NCBI RefSeq assembly: GCF_033898505.1
Contig: NZ_JAXAFK010000001.1
Span: 1,240,001-1,304,000, forward strand
Direction of reading: 5' to 3'
Length of the DNA: 64,000 bases
DNA from: Pectobacterium carotovorum
Lineage (GTDB): Bacteria; Pseudomonadota; Gammaproteobacteria; Enterobacterales; Enterobacteriaceae
Part shown: piece after piece, positions 40,274 through 50,854 of the stretch
Position numbering within the stretch: position 1 is the first letter of the stretch
How the letters are laid out: the number at the start of each line of letters is the position of its first letter
Notes under the pieces: generated by a model
What the model was told of the DNA's origin: nothing
What the model saw: the letters and a program-made list of their open reading frames with translations, nothing else
The model's database searches: none
Position numbers and translations under genes: made by a program

Positions 40274-41011
40274 ATGTATCCCGTCGATTTACATATGCAC
40301 ACCGTTGCCAGTACGCACGCTTACAGTACCCTGCATGATTACATTGCTGAAGCACAGCAGAAGAATATCCGCCTGTTCGCCATTACCGATCATGGCCCGG
40401 ATATGGCGGATGCGCCGCATTACTGGCACTTCATGAATATGCGCGTTTGGCCGCGTCTGGTTGATGGCGTCGGTATCCTGCGCGGTATCGAAGCGAATAT
40501 CAAAAACATTGAAGGCGATATCGACTGCACCGGACCCATGTTGGATCAGGTGGATGTGATTATCGCGGGCTTTCATGAGCCGGTTTTTCCACCACAGGAT
40601 AAAGACACGCATACGACGGCGATGATCGCGACCATGGCACGTGGCGACGCACATATCATTAGCCACCCCGGTAACCCGAAATTTCCTGTCGATATCCGCG
40701 CCATTGCGGAAGCAGCGGCGAAATATAATGTGGCGCTGGAGCTGAATAACTCCTCTTTCATGCATTCGCGCAAAGGCAGTGAACCAAACTGTCGGGCGAT
40801 CGCGGAAGCCGTGCGTGACGCGGGTGGGTTACTTTCTTTAGGTTCTGATTCCCATATTGCGTTTTCTCTGGGAGACTTTACTCACTGTGAACGTATTTTG
40901 CAGGAAGTGAATTTCCCGCAGGATCGGATATTGAATGTAAGCCCTCGGCGCGTGTTGGATTTTCTCGAACAGCGGGGAATGCCTGCTATCGCTGAGCTTG
41001 CTGATTTGTGA
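40274..41011 (+). CDS. ycdX: PHP-domain phosphatase YcdX
   Basis: Trinuclear-zinc phosphatase of the PHP family, 245 residues as in E. coli. Metal-binding motifs: DLHMHT at residues 5-10, ITDHGPDM, a Glu in [22 protein letters not shown] and GSDSHIAF. E. coli YcdX has phosphatase activity in vitro and is linked to swarming; the natural substrate is uncertain. CAGGAGAA at 40263-40270 precedes the ATG. Followed after 63 bases by ycdY. Confidence 0.95.
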   Translation: MYPVDLHMHTVASTHAYSTLHDYIAEAQQKNIRLFAITDHGPDMADAPHYWHFMNMRVWPRLVDGVGILRGIEANIKNIEGDIDCTGPMLDQVDVIIAGFHEPVFPPQDKDTHTTAMIATMARGDAHIISHPGNPKFPVDIRAIAEAAAKYNVALELNNSSFMHSRKGSEPNCRAIAEAVRDAGGLLSLGSDSHIAFSLGDFTHCERILQEVNFPQDRILNVSPRRVLDFLEQRGMPAIAELADL

Positions 41012-41074
41012 CGTTGTCACTTAAAAACATTGTCACTTAAAGGCATCGTCACTTAAAAATAAATAGGGTTATCA

Positions 41075-41653
41075 ATGAACGAGTTTTCTATTGTGTGCCG
41101 CCTATTGGGCACGCTGTTTTATCGCCAGCCGCAGGATCCTTTGCTGACGCCGCTGTTCACGTTGATTAAAGAGGGGAAACTGGCGCCGCACTGGCCGCTG
41201 GAGCAGGATGCCTTGCTGGCCCGTTTGCAAAAGGGATTGGATTTACCCGCGATGGAGGCGGATTATCAGGCGCTGTTTGATAGTGAGAACGGCTCGGTTT
41301 CGCCGCTGCGCTCATCCTATGAAAGCGATGCTGATGATGCGGAAATTCGTACCTTTCTACAACAGCGCGGCATGCCATTAAATGACGGCGCGGTTGGCCA
41401 TTTCGGTAGCTTGCTGCTTGCGGCGTCATGGCTGGAAGATCAGGCACAAGAAGACGAAACGGCGGCGCAGATTACCCTGTTTGATGAATATCTCTTACCG
41501 TGGAGCGATCGTTTTCTCGGGAAAGTGGAAAGTCACGCTACGACCGCATTTTATCGTACGCTGGCGATTGTGTGCCGCGAAGCGCTGGAAGCGATGCGAG
41601 ATGAGCTGGGTGAAAGCGATGAAGAAGACGACGAGTCGGAAGCAGAAGAATAG
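41075..41653 (+). CDS. ycdY: TorD-family chaperone YcdY
   Basis: Redox-enzyme maturation type helical protein of 192 residues (E. coli 184), TorD/DmsD family; in E. coli it binds YcdX and stimulates its activity. Family features seen: all-helical sequence, YQALFDSENGSVSPLRSSYE, with the FxxxxGxxxPLYES-like core, and a DEYLLPWSDRFLGKV helix. The acidic C-terminal tail (ESDEEDDESEAEE) is typical. Downstream of ycdX in the same order as E. coli. Confidence 0.93.
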   Translation: MNEFSIVCRLLGTLFYRQPQDPLLTPLFTLIKEGKLAPHWPLEQDALLARLQKGLDLPAMEADYQALFDSENGSVSPLRSSYESDADDAEIRTFLQQRGMPLNDGAVGHFGSLLLAASWLEDQAQEDETAAQITLFDEYLLPWSDRFLGKVESHATTAFYRTLAIVCREALEAMRDELGESDEEDDESEAEE

Positions 41654-41690
41654 TACGCTGGAATGAAACCTCGCAGTATGAAACCTGGTA

Positions 41691-41723
41691 CGCCGATAGC
41701 AGACATGATGTGTGCTATCGGCG
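41691..41723. terminator. stem-loop between convergent ycdY and yceB
   Basis: Perfect 11-base arms CGCCGATAGCA and TGCTATCGGCG around an 11-base loop. No T run on either side, so it could be a transcript-end stabiliser rather than an intrinsic terminator. Confidence 0.6.
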
Positions 41724-41731
41724 AGTAGGTA

Positions 41732-42298
41732 TTAGTCAGTAAACAGGATAACAATCTGGCCCGGTTTGATTTCGATGCCTTTCGCCATCTTCTTCGCCAG
41801 CGATTCCGTTGTGCTCTTATCCGCATTCAACACGTAAGCCGGTTTTTGGTCAAAATAGCTTTTCAGCGATTGATTGAGGTAAGGGCTTAGCGTTTTCATT
41901 ATCGTCTGCATTTTTTCCGGCTGTACCGTGTAATCAACCAGTTCCATGTCTTTCAGGTAAATCGCGCCCTGCGTTTTATCAAATACCGGCTGTGCTTTCA
42001 GAGTCAGCTTCATATCGGCAGCCTGATTGCCCAACAGGGACGAAATATCGACCTTCGCATTGCCCGCTAGCGTGACTTTCCCCGGTTCTGCCCGGCCAAT
42101 CTGGCTGGATAGCTCGGTTAAAACGATATGCGCATCCACCACGCCAGGCACGCCCAGTTGTTTCTGGTAATCATTGTGTTTTTGCAGGTACTCATTCACT
42201 TCCTGTTCACTGAGCGTGTATTGCGTGAGTTTATTACAGCCGCTGAGTGTAAAAGCCAGCAGCACTGCGGCCGCTGCCATCCATCCTGATTTTTTCAT
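41732..42298 (-). CDS. yceB: YceB lipoprotein (DUF1439)
   Basis: Lipoprotein of 188 residues. The signal peptide ends in lipobox LSGCNK (Cys21); Asn at +2. The DUF1439 body includes YTLSEQEVNEYLQKH and MELVDYTVQPEKMQ. Orthologue of E. coli YceB, a LPS-assembly-neighbourhood lipoprotein of unknown detailed role. It lies next to grxB on the same strand, 201 bases downstream of it. Confidence 0.92.
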   Translation of the reverse strand: MKKSGWMAAAAVLLAFTLSGCNKLTQYTLSEQEVNEYLQKHNDYQKQLGVPGVVDAHIVLTELSSQIGRAEPGKVTLAGNAKVDISSLLGNQAADMKLTLKAQPVFDKTQGAIYLKDMELVDYTVQPEKMQTIMKTLSPYLNQSLKSYFDQKPAYVLNADKSTTESLAKKMAKGIEIKPGQIVILFTD

Positions 42299-42499
42299 TA
42301 TTCTGACCTCTTAATGCTATTGACGCGCACAATCTACTCATAGGTGGCGTGTGTTCATACGGGCAATCTATCTGTGTTAGCAATCAGCACGATTACGCAT
42401 CGGCAGCGTGCGCCGGATGCACAGGGTAAACAATAGGATAGCACTGAAACAGCAGCGAAACGCCGCTTCAGGACGAAGCGGCGGAGTAAAATCGAAGGG

Positions 42500-43147
42500 T
42501 TAGATTGCCAGGCTGCTGAGCAGCGTTACCTGAGTCTGTTTCGCCATGTTATCCCGATAGTCCGCAACGCGCGAAGGGGGCGTGACACCCGCCACGATAG
42601 ACAGCGAGCGGAGCAGCGGGAAGAGGTCGATATCATCCGTTGATAGCACACCGTTGCAGGCGTTTGGTTGGACAATCAGCGGATCGAGATCCTGTAAGTC
42701 ATTGTTCAATTTCTTAATCAGCCCCTGAGAATGACTCAGGTGGTCAGCAAAACTGCCTAGCTGGGCTTCCTTCTTATTAATAAAGTATTGCCGGGCGGAA
42801 GCGGAGGCAAATTCTTCAAAGGCTGCCTGAGCGAAGCGAGGGATAATCAGGCGCGGCGTATACTCTGTGACTTTACGCAGCCAGGCGGTGATGGCGGGAT
42901 TGGTGGAGCCGGTCAGCAGCGGCTTGCGGTCGTAATTATCAATGAAATGAACAATGTCCATACTTTCAGGCATGTGGCTGCCATCGTCTTTTTGCAGAAT
43001 AGGCACCATTTTCTGGCCGATCAGCCGCTCTGGTGTTGCGGCGTCGTCATTCGCCAGTATTTGCAGTTCGACAGGAATATTCTTCAGGCCGAAGATCATG
43101 CGCGCTTTAACGCAATAGGGACAGTGATCGTAAATGTAGAGCTTCAT
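42500..43147 (-). CDS. grxB: glutaredoxin 2
   Basis: Glutaredoxin of 215 residues with a glutathione S-transferase-like fold; reduces disulfides with glutathione. Start at 43147 (MKLYIYDHCPYC) is the E. coli N-terminus; the ATG at 43255 would add 36 residues in an unrelated sequence. Active site CPYC at Cys9-Cys12; thioredoxin domain to about residue 75 with VPILQKDDGSHMPESMDIV, then a helical C-terminal domain. Confidence 0.95.
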   Translation of the reverse strand: MKLYIYDHCPYCVKARMIFGLKNIPVELQILANDDAATPERLIGQKMVPILQKDDGSHMPESMDIVHFIDNYDRKPLLTGSTNPAITAWLRKVTEYTPRLIIPRFAQAAFEEFASASARQYFINKKEAQLGSFADHLSHSQGLIKKLNNDLQDLDPLIVQPNACNGVLSTDDIDLFPLLRSLSIVAGVTPPSRVADYRDNMAKQTQVTLLSSLAI

Positions 43148-43288
43148 ACGTCGTCTCCTAAATGACATGTGGACAAAGACCGCAGTGCGGCCACGCGTGT
43201 AACCCAGCATCAAACAAGGTAACCCGAACGTGCGAGAAGGCTCGCGACGAAACAATTGTTTGAATGTATTAGGAAAGTATAGGAGGGC

Positions 43289-43318
43289 TTTACCGACGAG
43301 ATCAAACTCGTCGGTAAA
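43289..43318. terminator. stem-loop between mdtH and grxB
   Basis: Perfect 12-base arms TTTACCGACGAG and CTCGTCGGTAAA around ATCAAA, just after the mdtH stop. The T run is weak on the minus strand. Confidence 0.6.
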
Positions 43319-43325
43319 ATTCAGA

Positions 43326-44531
43326 CTAATGACCGCCCAGCATCGCAGGCTCGATGCGGCGTTGATTGAACTGCCAATACAGCGCGACTAACGTCAGGAA
43401 CCCGATAGTGCCGAGCATGAACCACGGCAGTTCCGGCTGGTTCAACGCATGTCCGGTATCGAATAACCAACCGCCGCCGCTGTAGCCAATCGCGCCGCCA
43501 AGCGCCAGCCCAAGCCGACTGAACCCCATATAGCTGCCTCTGGCTCTGGAATCTGCCAGCGAGGCGCTCAGGGTTTCACGCGCGGGCTCGGCGATAATCG
43601 ATCCAATGTAAAACAGGCAGATCAGCATCAGCAGGGTTTGCAGCTCTGTCGTCATCCCGATAGGGAACATACTGACGGACATAATGAATAGTCCTGCCAT
43701 CAGGCGCTGTTCCAGCCGGAAGCGCTTCTCGCTCCAGCGAGCGATAGGGTACAGCAGCGTCAGCGATAGCGTTGCTTCAATGGCGTACATCCATTTCACC
43801 GCAGACGGCGTTCCGGCGATTTCGTTGACCATAATGGGCAGCATCAACAGCACCTGCACGGCCAGCATGTAGTAACCCGTCAGGGTTAACACATACATCA
43901 GGAAACGGCGGTCGCGAATAACGCGCGTCAGACCTTCCCGTATCGGCGTCTTGACCGTTGAGATGCGATAGGCTGGCAGCAGCCAGGCATTGAGCGCCGC
44001 CGCGAGTACGAAGATGACGGCACCCGCCCAGCAGACGATCTCAAAATCGTACTGGAGCAGCCAACTGCCGATAAGGGCACCGATAACGGCACCTGCGCTA
44101 TCCTGCATCATTAACAGCGAGTAAAAACGGCCACGTTCTTGTGGGCGAATCAGTTTGATTACCAGTGCAGTGCGCGGCGGATCGAAGAGTGTGCCGCCGA
44201 GGCCGGATAGCGCACAAGACAGCCAAAGCAGCCAGGGTTCGTCGGCAATTGCCATAAACACAAAACCGGAGGCGCGTAGCAGCATCCCGGTAATAATCAT
44301 CGGTTTGGCGCCAAACCGGTCAGCAATGGCCCCGCCGAAAATACCGAGCCCCTGCTGAATAAACTGACGCAATCCCAATGCGATACCGACTAATAATGCC
44401 GCCCAGCCGAGATCGTCGACAAAACGAATGGAAATAAGGGGAAAAACAACAAAGAATCCCAGAACCACCAGCATATTATCGAGTAATAAAAAATATTTAC
44501 CCAAGCTCCGAGCTTGCGACATCAGAGGCAT
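43326..44531 (-). CDS. mdtH: multidrug efflux MFS transporter MdtH
   Basis: Major facilitator superfamily protein of 401 residues (YceL), twelve predicted membrane helices. E. coli MdtH gives low-level resistance to norfloxacin and enoxacin when overexpressed. Visible MFS features: [14 protein letters not shown] (motif A) after helix 2, [14 protein letters not shown] in helix 4 and a central cytoplasmic loop [18 protein letters not shown]. Starts [20 protein letters not shown] as in E. coli (with one or two residues difference). Divergent from rimJ across a 315-base gap. Confidence 0.94.
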   Translation of the reverse strand: MPLMSQARSLGKYFLLLDNMLVVLGFFVVFPLISIRFVDDLGWAALLVGIALGLRQFIQQGLGIFGGAIADRFGAKPMIITGMLLRASGFVFMAIADEPWLLWLSCALSGLGGTLFDPPRTALVIKLIRPQERGRFYSLLMMQDSAGAVIGALIGSWLLQYDFEIVCWAGAVIFVLAAALNAWLLPAYRISTVKTPIREGLTRVIRDRRFLMYVLTLTGYYMLAVQVLLMLPIMVNEIAGTPSAVKWMYAIEATLSLTLLYPIARWSEKRFRLEQRLMAGLFIMSVSMFPIGMTTELQTLLMLICLFYIGSIIAEPARETLSASLADSRARGSYMGFSRLGLALGGAIGYSGGGWLFDTGHALNQPELPWFMLGTIGFLTLVALYWQFNQRRIEPAMLGGH

Positions 44532-44846
44532 GTTTCACCACAACGAAGAAAGGAGGAAAATAACAGACGTGACTATTTTGTACTCTAATTCGACTTTGGT
44601 ATAGCCTATTGTTGGATAATATTTTTTTATCGATTTAACGTTATCCGAGTAGCATTTCGGTGAGAAAAAATGGCTTTCCTGATTCAACTGCGCAATAACT
44701 CGGCGACGAGGATTTTACGTCTATGAATTTATGTGGTTATAGTAAGGATTATCGGAAATACCGATATTTTCTGCTTATGTGAAATAGTGATTTTTTCAGC
44801 GGCGATGAATTTTACTTATCGATAACATGGAGAGGCAGGGGGAAAA
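44532..44846. promoter_or_regulatory. divergent intergenic region between mdtH and rimJ
   Basis: AT-rich, no repeat and no convincing ORF; must hold the promoters of both genes. An 18-codon ORF beginning at 44670 was judged chance. Confidence 0.45.
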
Positions 44847-45431
44847 ATGTTTGGCTACCGTTCAACGCCAGCAAGAGTGCAATTGACAACCGACAGGCTG
44901 GTGGTGCGTCTGGCCCATGAACGTGATGCATGGCGTCTGGCTGAATACTATTCTGAAAACCGTGATTTCCTTAAGCCGTGGGAACCCGTGAGAGACGCCA
45001 GCCATTGCTATCCATCAGGCTGGCAGGCGCGGCTGAGCGTAATTAACGATATGCATAAGCAGGGCAGCGCCTATTACTTCCTCTTGTTGGATCAGAATGA
45101 AAACGAAGTCTACGGCGTGGCTAATTTCAGCAACGTGCTGCGGGGATCGTTTCACGCCTGCTATCTGGGCTATTCGCTCGGCCAAAAATGGCAGGGGCAG
45201 GGGCTGATGTTCGAAGCGCTGCAACCGGCAATACGTTATATGCAGCGTCAGCAGCATATGCACCGCATCATGGCTAACTATATGCCGCATAACCAGCGTA
45301 GCGGGAATTTACTGGCGCGTTTGGGGTTTGAACGTGAGGGTTATGCGAAAGATTATTTGCTCATTGACGGCAAATGGCAGGACCATGTATTAACCGCGCT
45401 GACCAACGCAGAGTGGAAGTCTCCGCGTTAA
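44847..45431 (+). CDS. rimJ: ribosomal protein S5 alanine N-acetyltransferase RimJ
   Basis: GNAT-family acetyltransferase of 194 residues that acetylates the N-terminal Ala of ribosomal protein S5. Full GNAT fold: [20 protein letters not shown] at the start, [17 protein letters not shown] (acetyl-CoA loop Q-x-x-G-x-G/A) and [21 protein letters not shown] near the end, each typical. AGGCAGGGGG precedes the ATG. Followed after 6 bases by yceH. Confidence 0.95.
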   Translation: MFGYRSTPARVQLTTDRLVVRLAHERDAWRLAEYYSENRDFLKPWEPVRDASHCYPSGWQARLSVINDMHKQGSAYYFLLLDQNENEVYGVANFSNVLRGSFHACYLGYSLGQKWQGQGLMFEALQPAIRYMQRQQHMHRIMANYMPHNQRSGNLLARLGFEREGYAKDYLLIDGKWQDHVLTALTNAEWKSPR

Positions 45432-45437
45432 GGAAAA

Positions 45438-46079
45438 ATGATGAAATACCAATTGGATGCTCGTGAAGCCCGCGTGATTGGCTGCATGCTGGAAAAGCAG
45501 ATCACCACGCCGGACCAATACCCGATGTCGTTAAACGGCATCACCACGGCCTGTAATCAGAAAACCAACCGCGAACCCGTGATGGAACTGAGTGAAAGCG
45601 AGGTGCAGCAAACGCTGGATTTACTCGTGAAGAAGCATTTCCTGCGCACGCTCAGCGGCTTTGGCAATCGTGTCGTGAAGTATGAACATCGTTTTTGCAA
45701 TTCTGAGTTTGGTGACCTGAAACTGTCACCGGCGGAAGTGGCGCTGGTGACGACGCTGCTCCTGCGTGGCCCACAGACGCCGGGTGAACTGCGTACCCGC
45801 GCGGCCCGGCTGTATGAATTTTCAGATGTCAGCGAGGCTGAATCCACGCTTGAACAGTTGCAGCAGCGCGACGACGGGCCGTTTGTCGTCCGTCTGGCGC
45901 GGGAAGCGGGTAAGCGGGAAAGTCGCTATCGACACCTTTTCAGCGGTGAGACCAGTGATGCGGCGACGCCTGAAGCGGAAAGCATAAGCGATGATGCGCA
46001 TCCGCTGACCGAACGCGTTGAGGCGTTAGAAAAAGAGGTCGCTGAACTCAAACGTCAGCTTGCCGCGCTGTTAGCGTAA
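45438..46079 (+). CDS. yceH: YceH family protein (DUF480)
   Basis: Cytosolic protein of 213 residues (or 212 from the second Met at 45441, which is the E. coli start, [15 protein letters not shown]). Two winged-helix-like DUF480 domains with [17 protein letters not shown], the [12 protein letters not shown] stretch and [19 protein letters not shown], and a C-terminal short coiled coil ([18 protein letters not shown]). No known reaction. In a rimJ-yceH-mviM cluster, as in E. coli. Confidence 0.93.
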   Translation: MMKYQLDAREARVIGCMLEKQITTPDQYPMSLNGITTACNQKTNREPVMELSESEVQQTLDLLVKKHFLRTLSGFGNRVVKYEHRFCNSEFGDLKLSPAEVALVTTLLLRGPQTPGELRTRAARLYEFSDVSEAESTLEQLQQRDDGPFVVRLAREAGKRESRYRHLFSGETSDAATPEAESISDDAHPLTERVEALEKEVAELKRQLAALLA

Positions 46080-46107
46080 TGAATCTGTATCAGGGAGAAA
46101 GTCAGTC

Positions 46108-47073
46108 ATGAAGCCTCAGATTACGTCTGCGGAAAGCGTCCCAAAGAATAGCGGTTTTACCCAACGTCCCCGCGTCGGCGTTGTCGGGCTGGGTTCTATC
46201 GCGCAGAAAGCGTATTTGCCGATTCTTAGTCAGGCCGATCGCTGGGAACTGGTCGGCGCCTTTTCTCCCGATCGGCAAAAGACGCAGCGGATTTGTCAGC
46301 ACTATCGGATGACGAGTTTCTCCGCGTTGGACGAGCTGGCAGCACAATGCGATGCCGTTTTCGTGCACAGCAGCACCGCCAGCCATTTTTCTGTTGTGAG
46401 CCAACTGCTGAAGGCTGGCGTCGATGTTTATGTGGATAAACCGCTGGCAGAGACGTTGGAGCAGGCGGAAGCGCTGGTCGAGTTGGCGGAACAACGACAA
46501 AAAATTCTGATGGTCGGTTTTAATCGTCGTTTCGCGCCGTGCTATCAGCAGCTAAAACAGCGGTTGGATCAGCCAGCATCTCTGCGCATGGATAAACACC
46601 GGATTAATGGCGTTGGGCCACAGGATGTGCGTTTTACTCTGCTGGATGACTACCTGCACGTGGTGGACACGGCGCTCTGGCTGGCTGGCGGCGAGGCTCA
46701 ACTGATTGACGGCGTCTTGCATGCGAATGCGGACGGCCAACTGCTGTATGCCGAGCACCATTTCCAGAGCGGTAACTGTCAGGTGACGACCAGCATGCAT
46801 CGTCAGGCTGGAAGCCAGCGGGAATGGGTTCAGGCCGTTACCCATGGCGGGCTCTACCAGGTGGATGAGATGCGTGAATGGCGTGAAGACCGTGAGGGGA
46901 TGACGCTCCGCCCAGCCGTGCCATCCTGGCAAACCACGCTGGAACAACGCGGATTTGTCGGTGCGGTGCAGCATTTTATGGCGGCCATTGAACAACGGAA
47001 ACCAGCGGAAACATCAGGTAACCATGCGTTGCTGTCCCAACGCATGATTGAAAAATTGCTGGGAAAAAGCTGA
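46108..47073 (+). CDS. mviM: Gfo/Idh/MocA-family oxidoreductase MviM (YceM)
   Basis: NAD(P)-binding oxidoreductase of 321 residues. N-terminal Rossmann motif GVVGLGSIAQKAYLP (about 15-29), VDVYVDKPLAE with the family's EKP-like DKP triad, and C-terminal substrate domain with DDYLHVVDTALWL. Substrate unknown. The first 12 residues extend beyond the usual start, and an internal start is not excluded. AGGGAGAAAG at 46092-46101 supports ATG 46108. Precedes murJ as in E. coli (mviM-mviN). Confidence 0.92.
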   Translation: MKPQITSAESVPKNSGFTQRPRVGVVGLGSIAQKAYLPILSQADRWELVGAFSPDRQKTQRICQHYRMTSFSALDELAAQCDAVFVHSSTASHFSVVSQLLKAGVDVYVDKPLAETLEQAEALVELAEQRQKILMVGFNRRFAPCYQQLKQRLDQPASLRMDKHRINGVGPQDVRFTLLDDYLHVVDTALWLAGGEAQLIDGVLHANADGQLLYAEHHFQSGNCQVTTSMHRQAGSQREWVQAVTHGGLYQVDEMREWREDREGMTLRPAVPSWQTTLEQRGFVGAVQHFMAAIEQRKPAETSGNHALLSQRMIEKLLGKS

Positions 47074-47200
47074 AAAGTTCAGCGGTTATGACAATGTGCG
47101 GTAGCTATTACTCGCGCAATGCGTAGACTAGTCGCACCTCGCAATCAGGATGACCTCAACGGGTTAATAATCGGTCCTGAACCGTTCAGAACATAATCGG

Positions 47201-48736
47201 ATGAATTTACTTAAATCACTGGCTGCCGTCAGTTCCATGACCATGCTATCGCGCATTTTAGGATTCGTGCGTGATGCGATCGTCGCGCGTATTTTTGGTG
47301 CAGGTATGGCGACGGATGCCTTCTTTGTGGCATTCAAACTGCCCAACCTGCTTCGCCGAATTTTCGCAGAGGGCGCATTCTCACAGGCTTTCGTGCCTAT
47401 TCTTGCCGAATATAAAAGCCAGCAGGGTGATGAAGCCACACGAACCTTCCTCGCTTATGTTTCCGGTATGCTGACGCTGATTCTGGCGTTGGTTACCGTC
47501 GCGGGGATGGTTGCCGCACCCTGGGTCATTATGGTGACCGCTCCCGGCTTTGCCGCGACGCCAGAGCGCTTTGAGCTGACCTCGGATCTGTTAAGGGTTA
47601 CGTTTCCCTACATTCTGCTGATCTCGCTGACCTCTATGGTGGGGTCGGTGCTAAATACCTGGAACCGTTTCTCGGTACCGGCGTTTGCTCCGACATTGCT
47701 TAACGTCAGCATGATTGGCTTCTCGCTATTTGCCGCCCCGTATTTTAACCCACCGGTGATGGCGCTGGCCTGGGCTGTGTTGGTTGGCGGTTTACTGCAA
47801 CTCGGCTACCAGCTACCGCATCTGAAAAAGATTGGCATGCTGGTCTTGCCACGCCTGAAATGGCGGGAACCGAGCGTCTGGCGGGTGATGAAGCTGATGG
47901 GGCCTGCGGTTCTGGGCGTCTCGGTAAGCCAGATTTCGCTCATCATCAACACTATTTTCGCGTCCTTCCTCAGTGAAGGTGCGGTGTCATGGATGTATTA
48001 CGCCGATCGCCTGATGGAGTTTCCTTCCGGCGTTCTGGGTGTGGCGCTGGGAACGATCTTACTCCCGTCGCTGGCGAAGAGTTTTGCCAGTGGCAATCAT
48101 GACGAATACTCCCGTCTGATGGATTGGGGGCTCCGCCTGTGTTTCCTGCTGGCGCTGCCGAGTGCGGTCGCACTAGGTATTTTGGCGAAACCTTTAACGG
48201 TGTCGCTGTTCCAGTACGGCAAATTTAGCGCTTTTGATGCGCTCATGACTCAGCGGGCGTTGATTGCCTACTCGGTTGGGCTGATGGGATTGATTGTCGT
48301 CAAGGTGCTCGTACCCGGTTTTTATTCCCGACAGGATATTAAGACACCGGTCAAAATAGCGATCGTCACGCTGATTCTGACGCAAGTTATGAACCTGATC
48401 TTTATCGGTCCGTTGCAACATGCTGGTCTGGCGTTATCTATCGGTCTGGCATCCTGCCTGAATGCAGGATTGCTCTACTGGCAACTGCGTAAGCAGGATA
48501 TTTTCCAGCCGCTGCCGGGTTGGCGGGGGTTTCTGATTCGCCTGTTCACGGCAGTTATTGTGATGTCATTAGTCTTACTGGGTATGCTGTGGTGGATGCC
48601 CGCGTGGGATGACGGCAATATGACGATGCGAATCCTGCGTTTGCTGTTGGTTGTGGTCGCGGGAGCTGGCTCCTATTTTGCCACGCTGGCGCTGTTAGGA
48701 TTCCGCCCTCGGGATTTCGCCCGCCGTAGCGTGTGA
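47201..48736 (+). CDS. murJ: lipid II flippase MurJ
   Basis: Inner-membrane MOP-family flippase (MviN) of 511 residues, same length as E. coli, with fourteen predicted membrane helices; moves lipid II across the membrane for peptidoglycan synthesis. [22 protein letters not shown] at the N-terminus (first 20 quoted in part), Arg24 in [29 protein letters not shown] and [20 protein letters not shown], all key MurJ segments. In E. coli the next gene is flgN; here argS follows on the other strand. Confidence 0.96.
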   Translation: MNLLKSLAAVSSMTMLSRILGFVRDAIVARIFGAGMATDAFFVAFKLPNLLRRIFAEGAFSQAFVPILAEYKSQQGDEATRTFLAYVSGMLTLILALVTVAGMVAAPWVIMVTAPGFAATPERFELTSDLLRVTFPYILLISLTSMVGSVLNTWNRFSVPAFAPTLLNVSMIGFSLFAAPYFNPPVMALAWAVLVGGLLQLGYQLPHLKKIGMLVLPRLKWREPSVWRVMKLMGPAVLGVSVSQISLIINTIFASFLSEGAVSWMYYADRLMEFPSGVLGVALGTILLPSLAKSFASGNHDEYSRLMDWGLRLCFLLALPSAVALGILAKPLTVSLFQYGKFSAFDALMTQRALIAYSVGLMGLIVVKVLVPGFYSRQDIKTPVKIAIVTLILTQVMNLIFIGPLQHAGLALSIGLASCLNAGLLYWQLRKQDIFQPLPGWRGFLIRLFTAVIVMSLVLLGMLWWMPAWDDGNMTMRILRLLLVVVAGAGSYFATLALLGFRPRDFARRSV

Positions 48737-48757
48737 TAACGTTAAGCCATTACGGAA

Positions 48758-48830
48758 TAAAAAAACGTAGGGAACGTTTTTCAACGTTGCACAGCAACGG
48801 CCCGTAGGGTGACGGACAAGGATGTCCGTC
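48758..48830. repeat. short intergenic repeat, copy B
   Basis: TTTTTCAACGTTGC, then ACAGCAACGG and GGGTGACGGACAAGGA, related to 16648-16700 but longer. Ends in a hairpin GACGGAC/GTCCGTC. Confidence 0.5.
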
Positions 48831-48833
48831 ATA

Positions 48834-48870
48834 AAAAAACGCCATTGGTGGCAGCACCAATGGCGTTTTT
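48834..48870. terminator. bidirectional terminator between murJ and argS
   Basis: Perfect 11-base arms CGCCATTGGTG and CACCAATGGCG around GCAG, with an A run before and T run after, so it can stop both convergent genes. Confidence 0.93.
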
Positions 48871-48908
48871 GTTGTCAATCGACGGTTCGATTTTCAGTCG
48901 ATGAAGAA

Positions 48909-50639
48909 TTACATCTTCTCGACGGTTTCGATGCCGAGCGTATCCAGACCTTGTTTCAGCGTTTTCGCCGTCAGCAGCGCCAGTCTCAGGCGGCTTTGGC
49001 GCACGTCGTCACTTTCGGCATTGAGAATCGGGCAGTGCTCGTAGAAACCGGAGAACAGACCTGCCAGATCGTACAGGTAGCTACACATCACATGCGGCGT
49101 GCCTTCACGGGCGACGGTGGTGATGGTTTCTTCAAATTGCAGCAGGCGTGTGGCAAGCGCAAATTCACGCTCATCGCTCAGCGTAATCGGCTGCGTTAAG
49201 CTGTCTTCCTGTATGCCTGCACGCTTGAAAATAGACGCGACGCGGGTGTAAGCGTATTGCATGTAAGGCGCCGTGTTACCTTCAAACGCCAACATGTTGT
49301 CCCAGTCGAAAACATAATCCGTGGTACGGCTCTTCGACAGATCGGCGTATTTGATCGCGCCGATGGAAACCACTTTCGCCAGCGCGGTTAACTCATCGTT
49401 TTCCATTTGTGGATTTTTCTCTGCGATGAGCTTCAGTGCGCGATCGTAGGCTTCATCTAACAGTTCGGACAGTTTAATCGTCCCGCCTGCACGCGTTTTG
49501 AATGGCTTACCGTCTTTGCCCAGCATCATGCCGAACATATGGTGTTCCAGACTGACGGAGTCAGGTACATAACCCGCTTTACGCACGATGGTCCAGGCCT
49601 GCATCAGGTGTTGATGCTGGCGGGAATCGATGTAGTAAAGCACGCGATCGGCATTCAGGGTTTCATAACGGTATTTGGCGCAAGCGATATCCGTTGTGGT
49701 GTAGAGGTAGCCGCCATCCTTTTTCTGGATGATGACGCCCATCGGTTCGCCTTCCTTGTTTTTATATTCATCAAGGAAAACCACCGTAGCGCCTTCACTT
49801 TCTACCGCCAGACCTTTTGCCTTCAGATCGGCAACGATACCCGGCAGCATGCTGTTATACAGGCTTTCACCCATCACATCCTGCTTGGTCAACGTGACGT
49901 TGAGGCGTTCATAGTTGATCTGGTTCTGCGTCATGGTGATATCGACGAGCTTGCGCCACATCTGGCGGCAGTATTCATCACCACCCTGCAATTTCACCAC
50001 GTAGCCGCGTGCGCGCTCGGCGAAATCGGCATCGTCGTCGTAGTGTTTCTTCGCTTCACGATAGAACGCTTCAAGATCGGACAGATCCATTTCGCTGGCG
50101 TTTTCGTTTTGCATTTTTTCAAGGTAGGCAATCAGCATGCCGAACTGCGTACCCCAGTCACCGACGTGGTTGGCGCGAATGACATTGTGGCCCAAAAGTT
50201 CCAGCGTACGGGCTGATGCGTCACCAATAATGGTTGAGCGCAGGTGGCCGACGTGCATTTCCTTCGCGACGTTAGGGGCAGAGTAGTCAATCACGATCGT
50301 TTGTGGCTCAACCGGCGTTAAACCCAGTTTTGGTGCATTCAGGGCGTTCTCAACCTGGCTCGCAACCCACTGCTTATCGAGAAAAATATTAATAAATCCC
50401 GGGCCTGCGATTTCTGTTTTTTCCGCAATGCCCTCCAGCGCCAAAAGTTGGACGACTTTTTCGGCCAGTTGTCGCGGCGGCATGCCCAGCTTTTTTGCCA
50501 CGGCCATGACGCCATTGGCCTGATAATCACCAAACTGTGCTTTTGCCGACTGACGAATCTGAGCTTCGCTGTCTGCTGGCGCGCCCGCGGCGGTTAACGC
50601 CTGGCTGACTTTTTCGGAGAGAAGAGCCTGAATATTCAC
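48909..50639 (-). CDS. argS: arginyl-tRNA synthetase
   Basis: Class I aminoacyl-tRNA synthetase of 576 residues. N-terminal tRNA-recognition domain (about 1-115), then the HIGH-type motif [18 protein letters not shown] (about 125-142), the catalytic fold with [20 protein letters not shown] (KMSK-equivalent loop) and the C-terminal DALR anticodon-binding domain ending [12 protein letters not shown]. Full length as in E. coli. Confidence 0.97.
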   Translation of the reverse strand: MNIQALLSEKVSQALTAAGAPADSEAQIRQSAKAQFGDYQANGVMAVAKKLGMPPRQLAEKVVQLLALEGIAEKTEIAGPGFINIFLDKQWVASQVENALNAPKLGLTPVEPQTIVIDYSAPNVAKEMHVGHLRSTIIGDASARTLELLGHNVIRANHVGDWGTQFGMLIAYLEKMQNENASEMDLSDLEAFYREAKKHYDDDADFAERARGYVVKLQGGDEYCRQMWRKLVDITMTQNQINYERLNVTLTKQDVMGESLYNSMLPGIVADLKAKGLAVESEGATVVFLDEYKNKEGEPMGVIIQKKDGGYLYTTTDIACAKYRYETLNADRVLYYIDSRQHQHLMQAWTIVRKAGYVPDSVSLEHHMFGMMLGKDGKPFKTRAGGTIKLSELLDEAYDRALKLIAEKNPQMENDELTALAKVVSIGAIKYADLSKSRTTDYVFDWDNMLAFEGNTAPYMQYAYTRVASIFKRAGIQEDSLTQPITLSDEREFALATRLLQFEETITTVAREGTPHVMCSYLYDLAGLFSGFYEHCPILNAESDDVRQSRLRLALLTAKTLKQGLDTLGIETVEKM

Positions 50640-50854
50640 CGGTTTACCTTAAATAAAAAATTAAGCCTTGCTTATACCATATTTGCCTTTCTTCGTCAGC
50701 AGACGGGGAGGGGCAACGGGATGTTCAGGCGAAAAAATACCCGCCAGGCGGGATATGAAAAAGGGACGATGAGAGGAGAAAAAGAGATAAGGAGAACACG
50801 ACAAAAAAGAGAATGTGGTTTTAGGTAGAATAAAAATAAATCAAAATTACGATC

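Noticed and set aside
44670..44726. 18-codon ORF upstream of rimJ as a leader peptide
   Set aside because: No attenuator-like hairpins or regulatory codon run follow it, and it lies 120 bases before rimJ.
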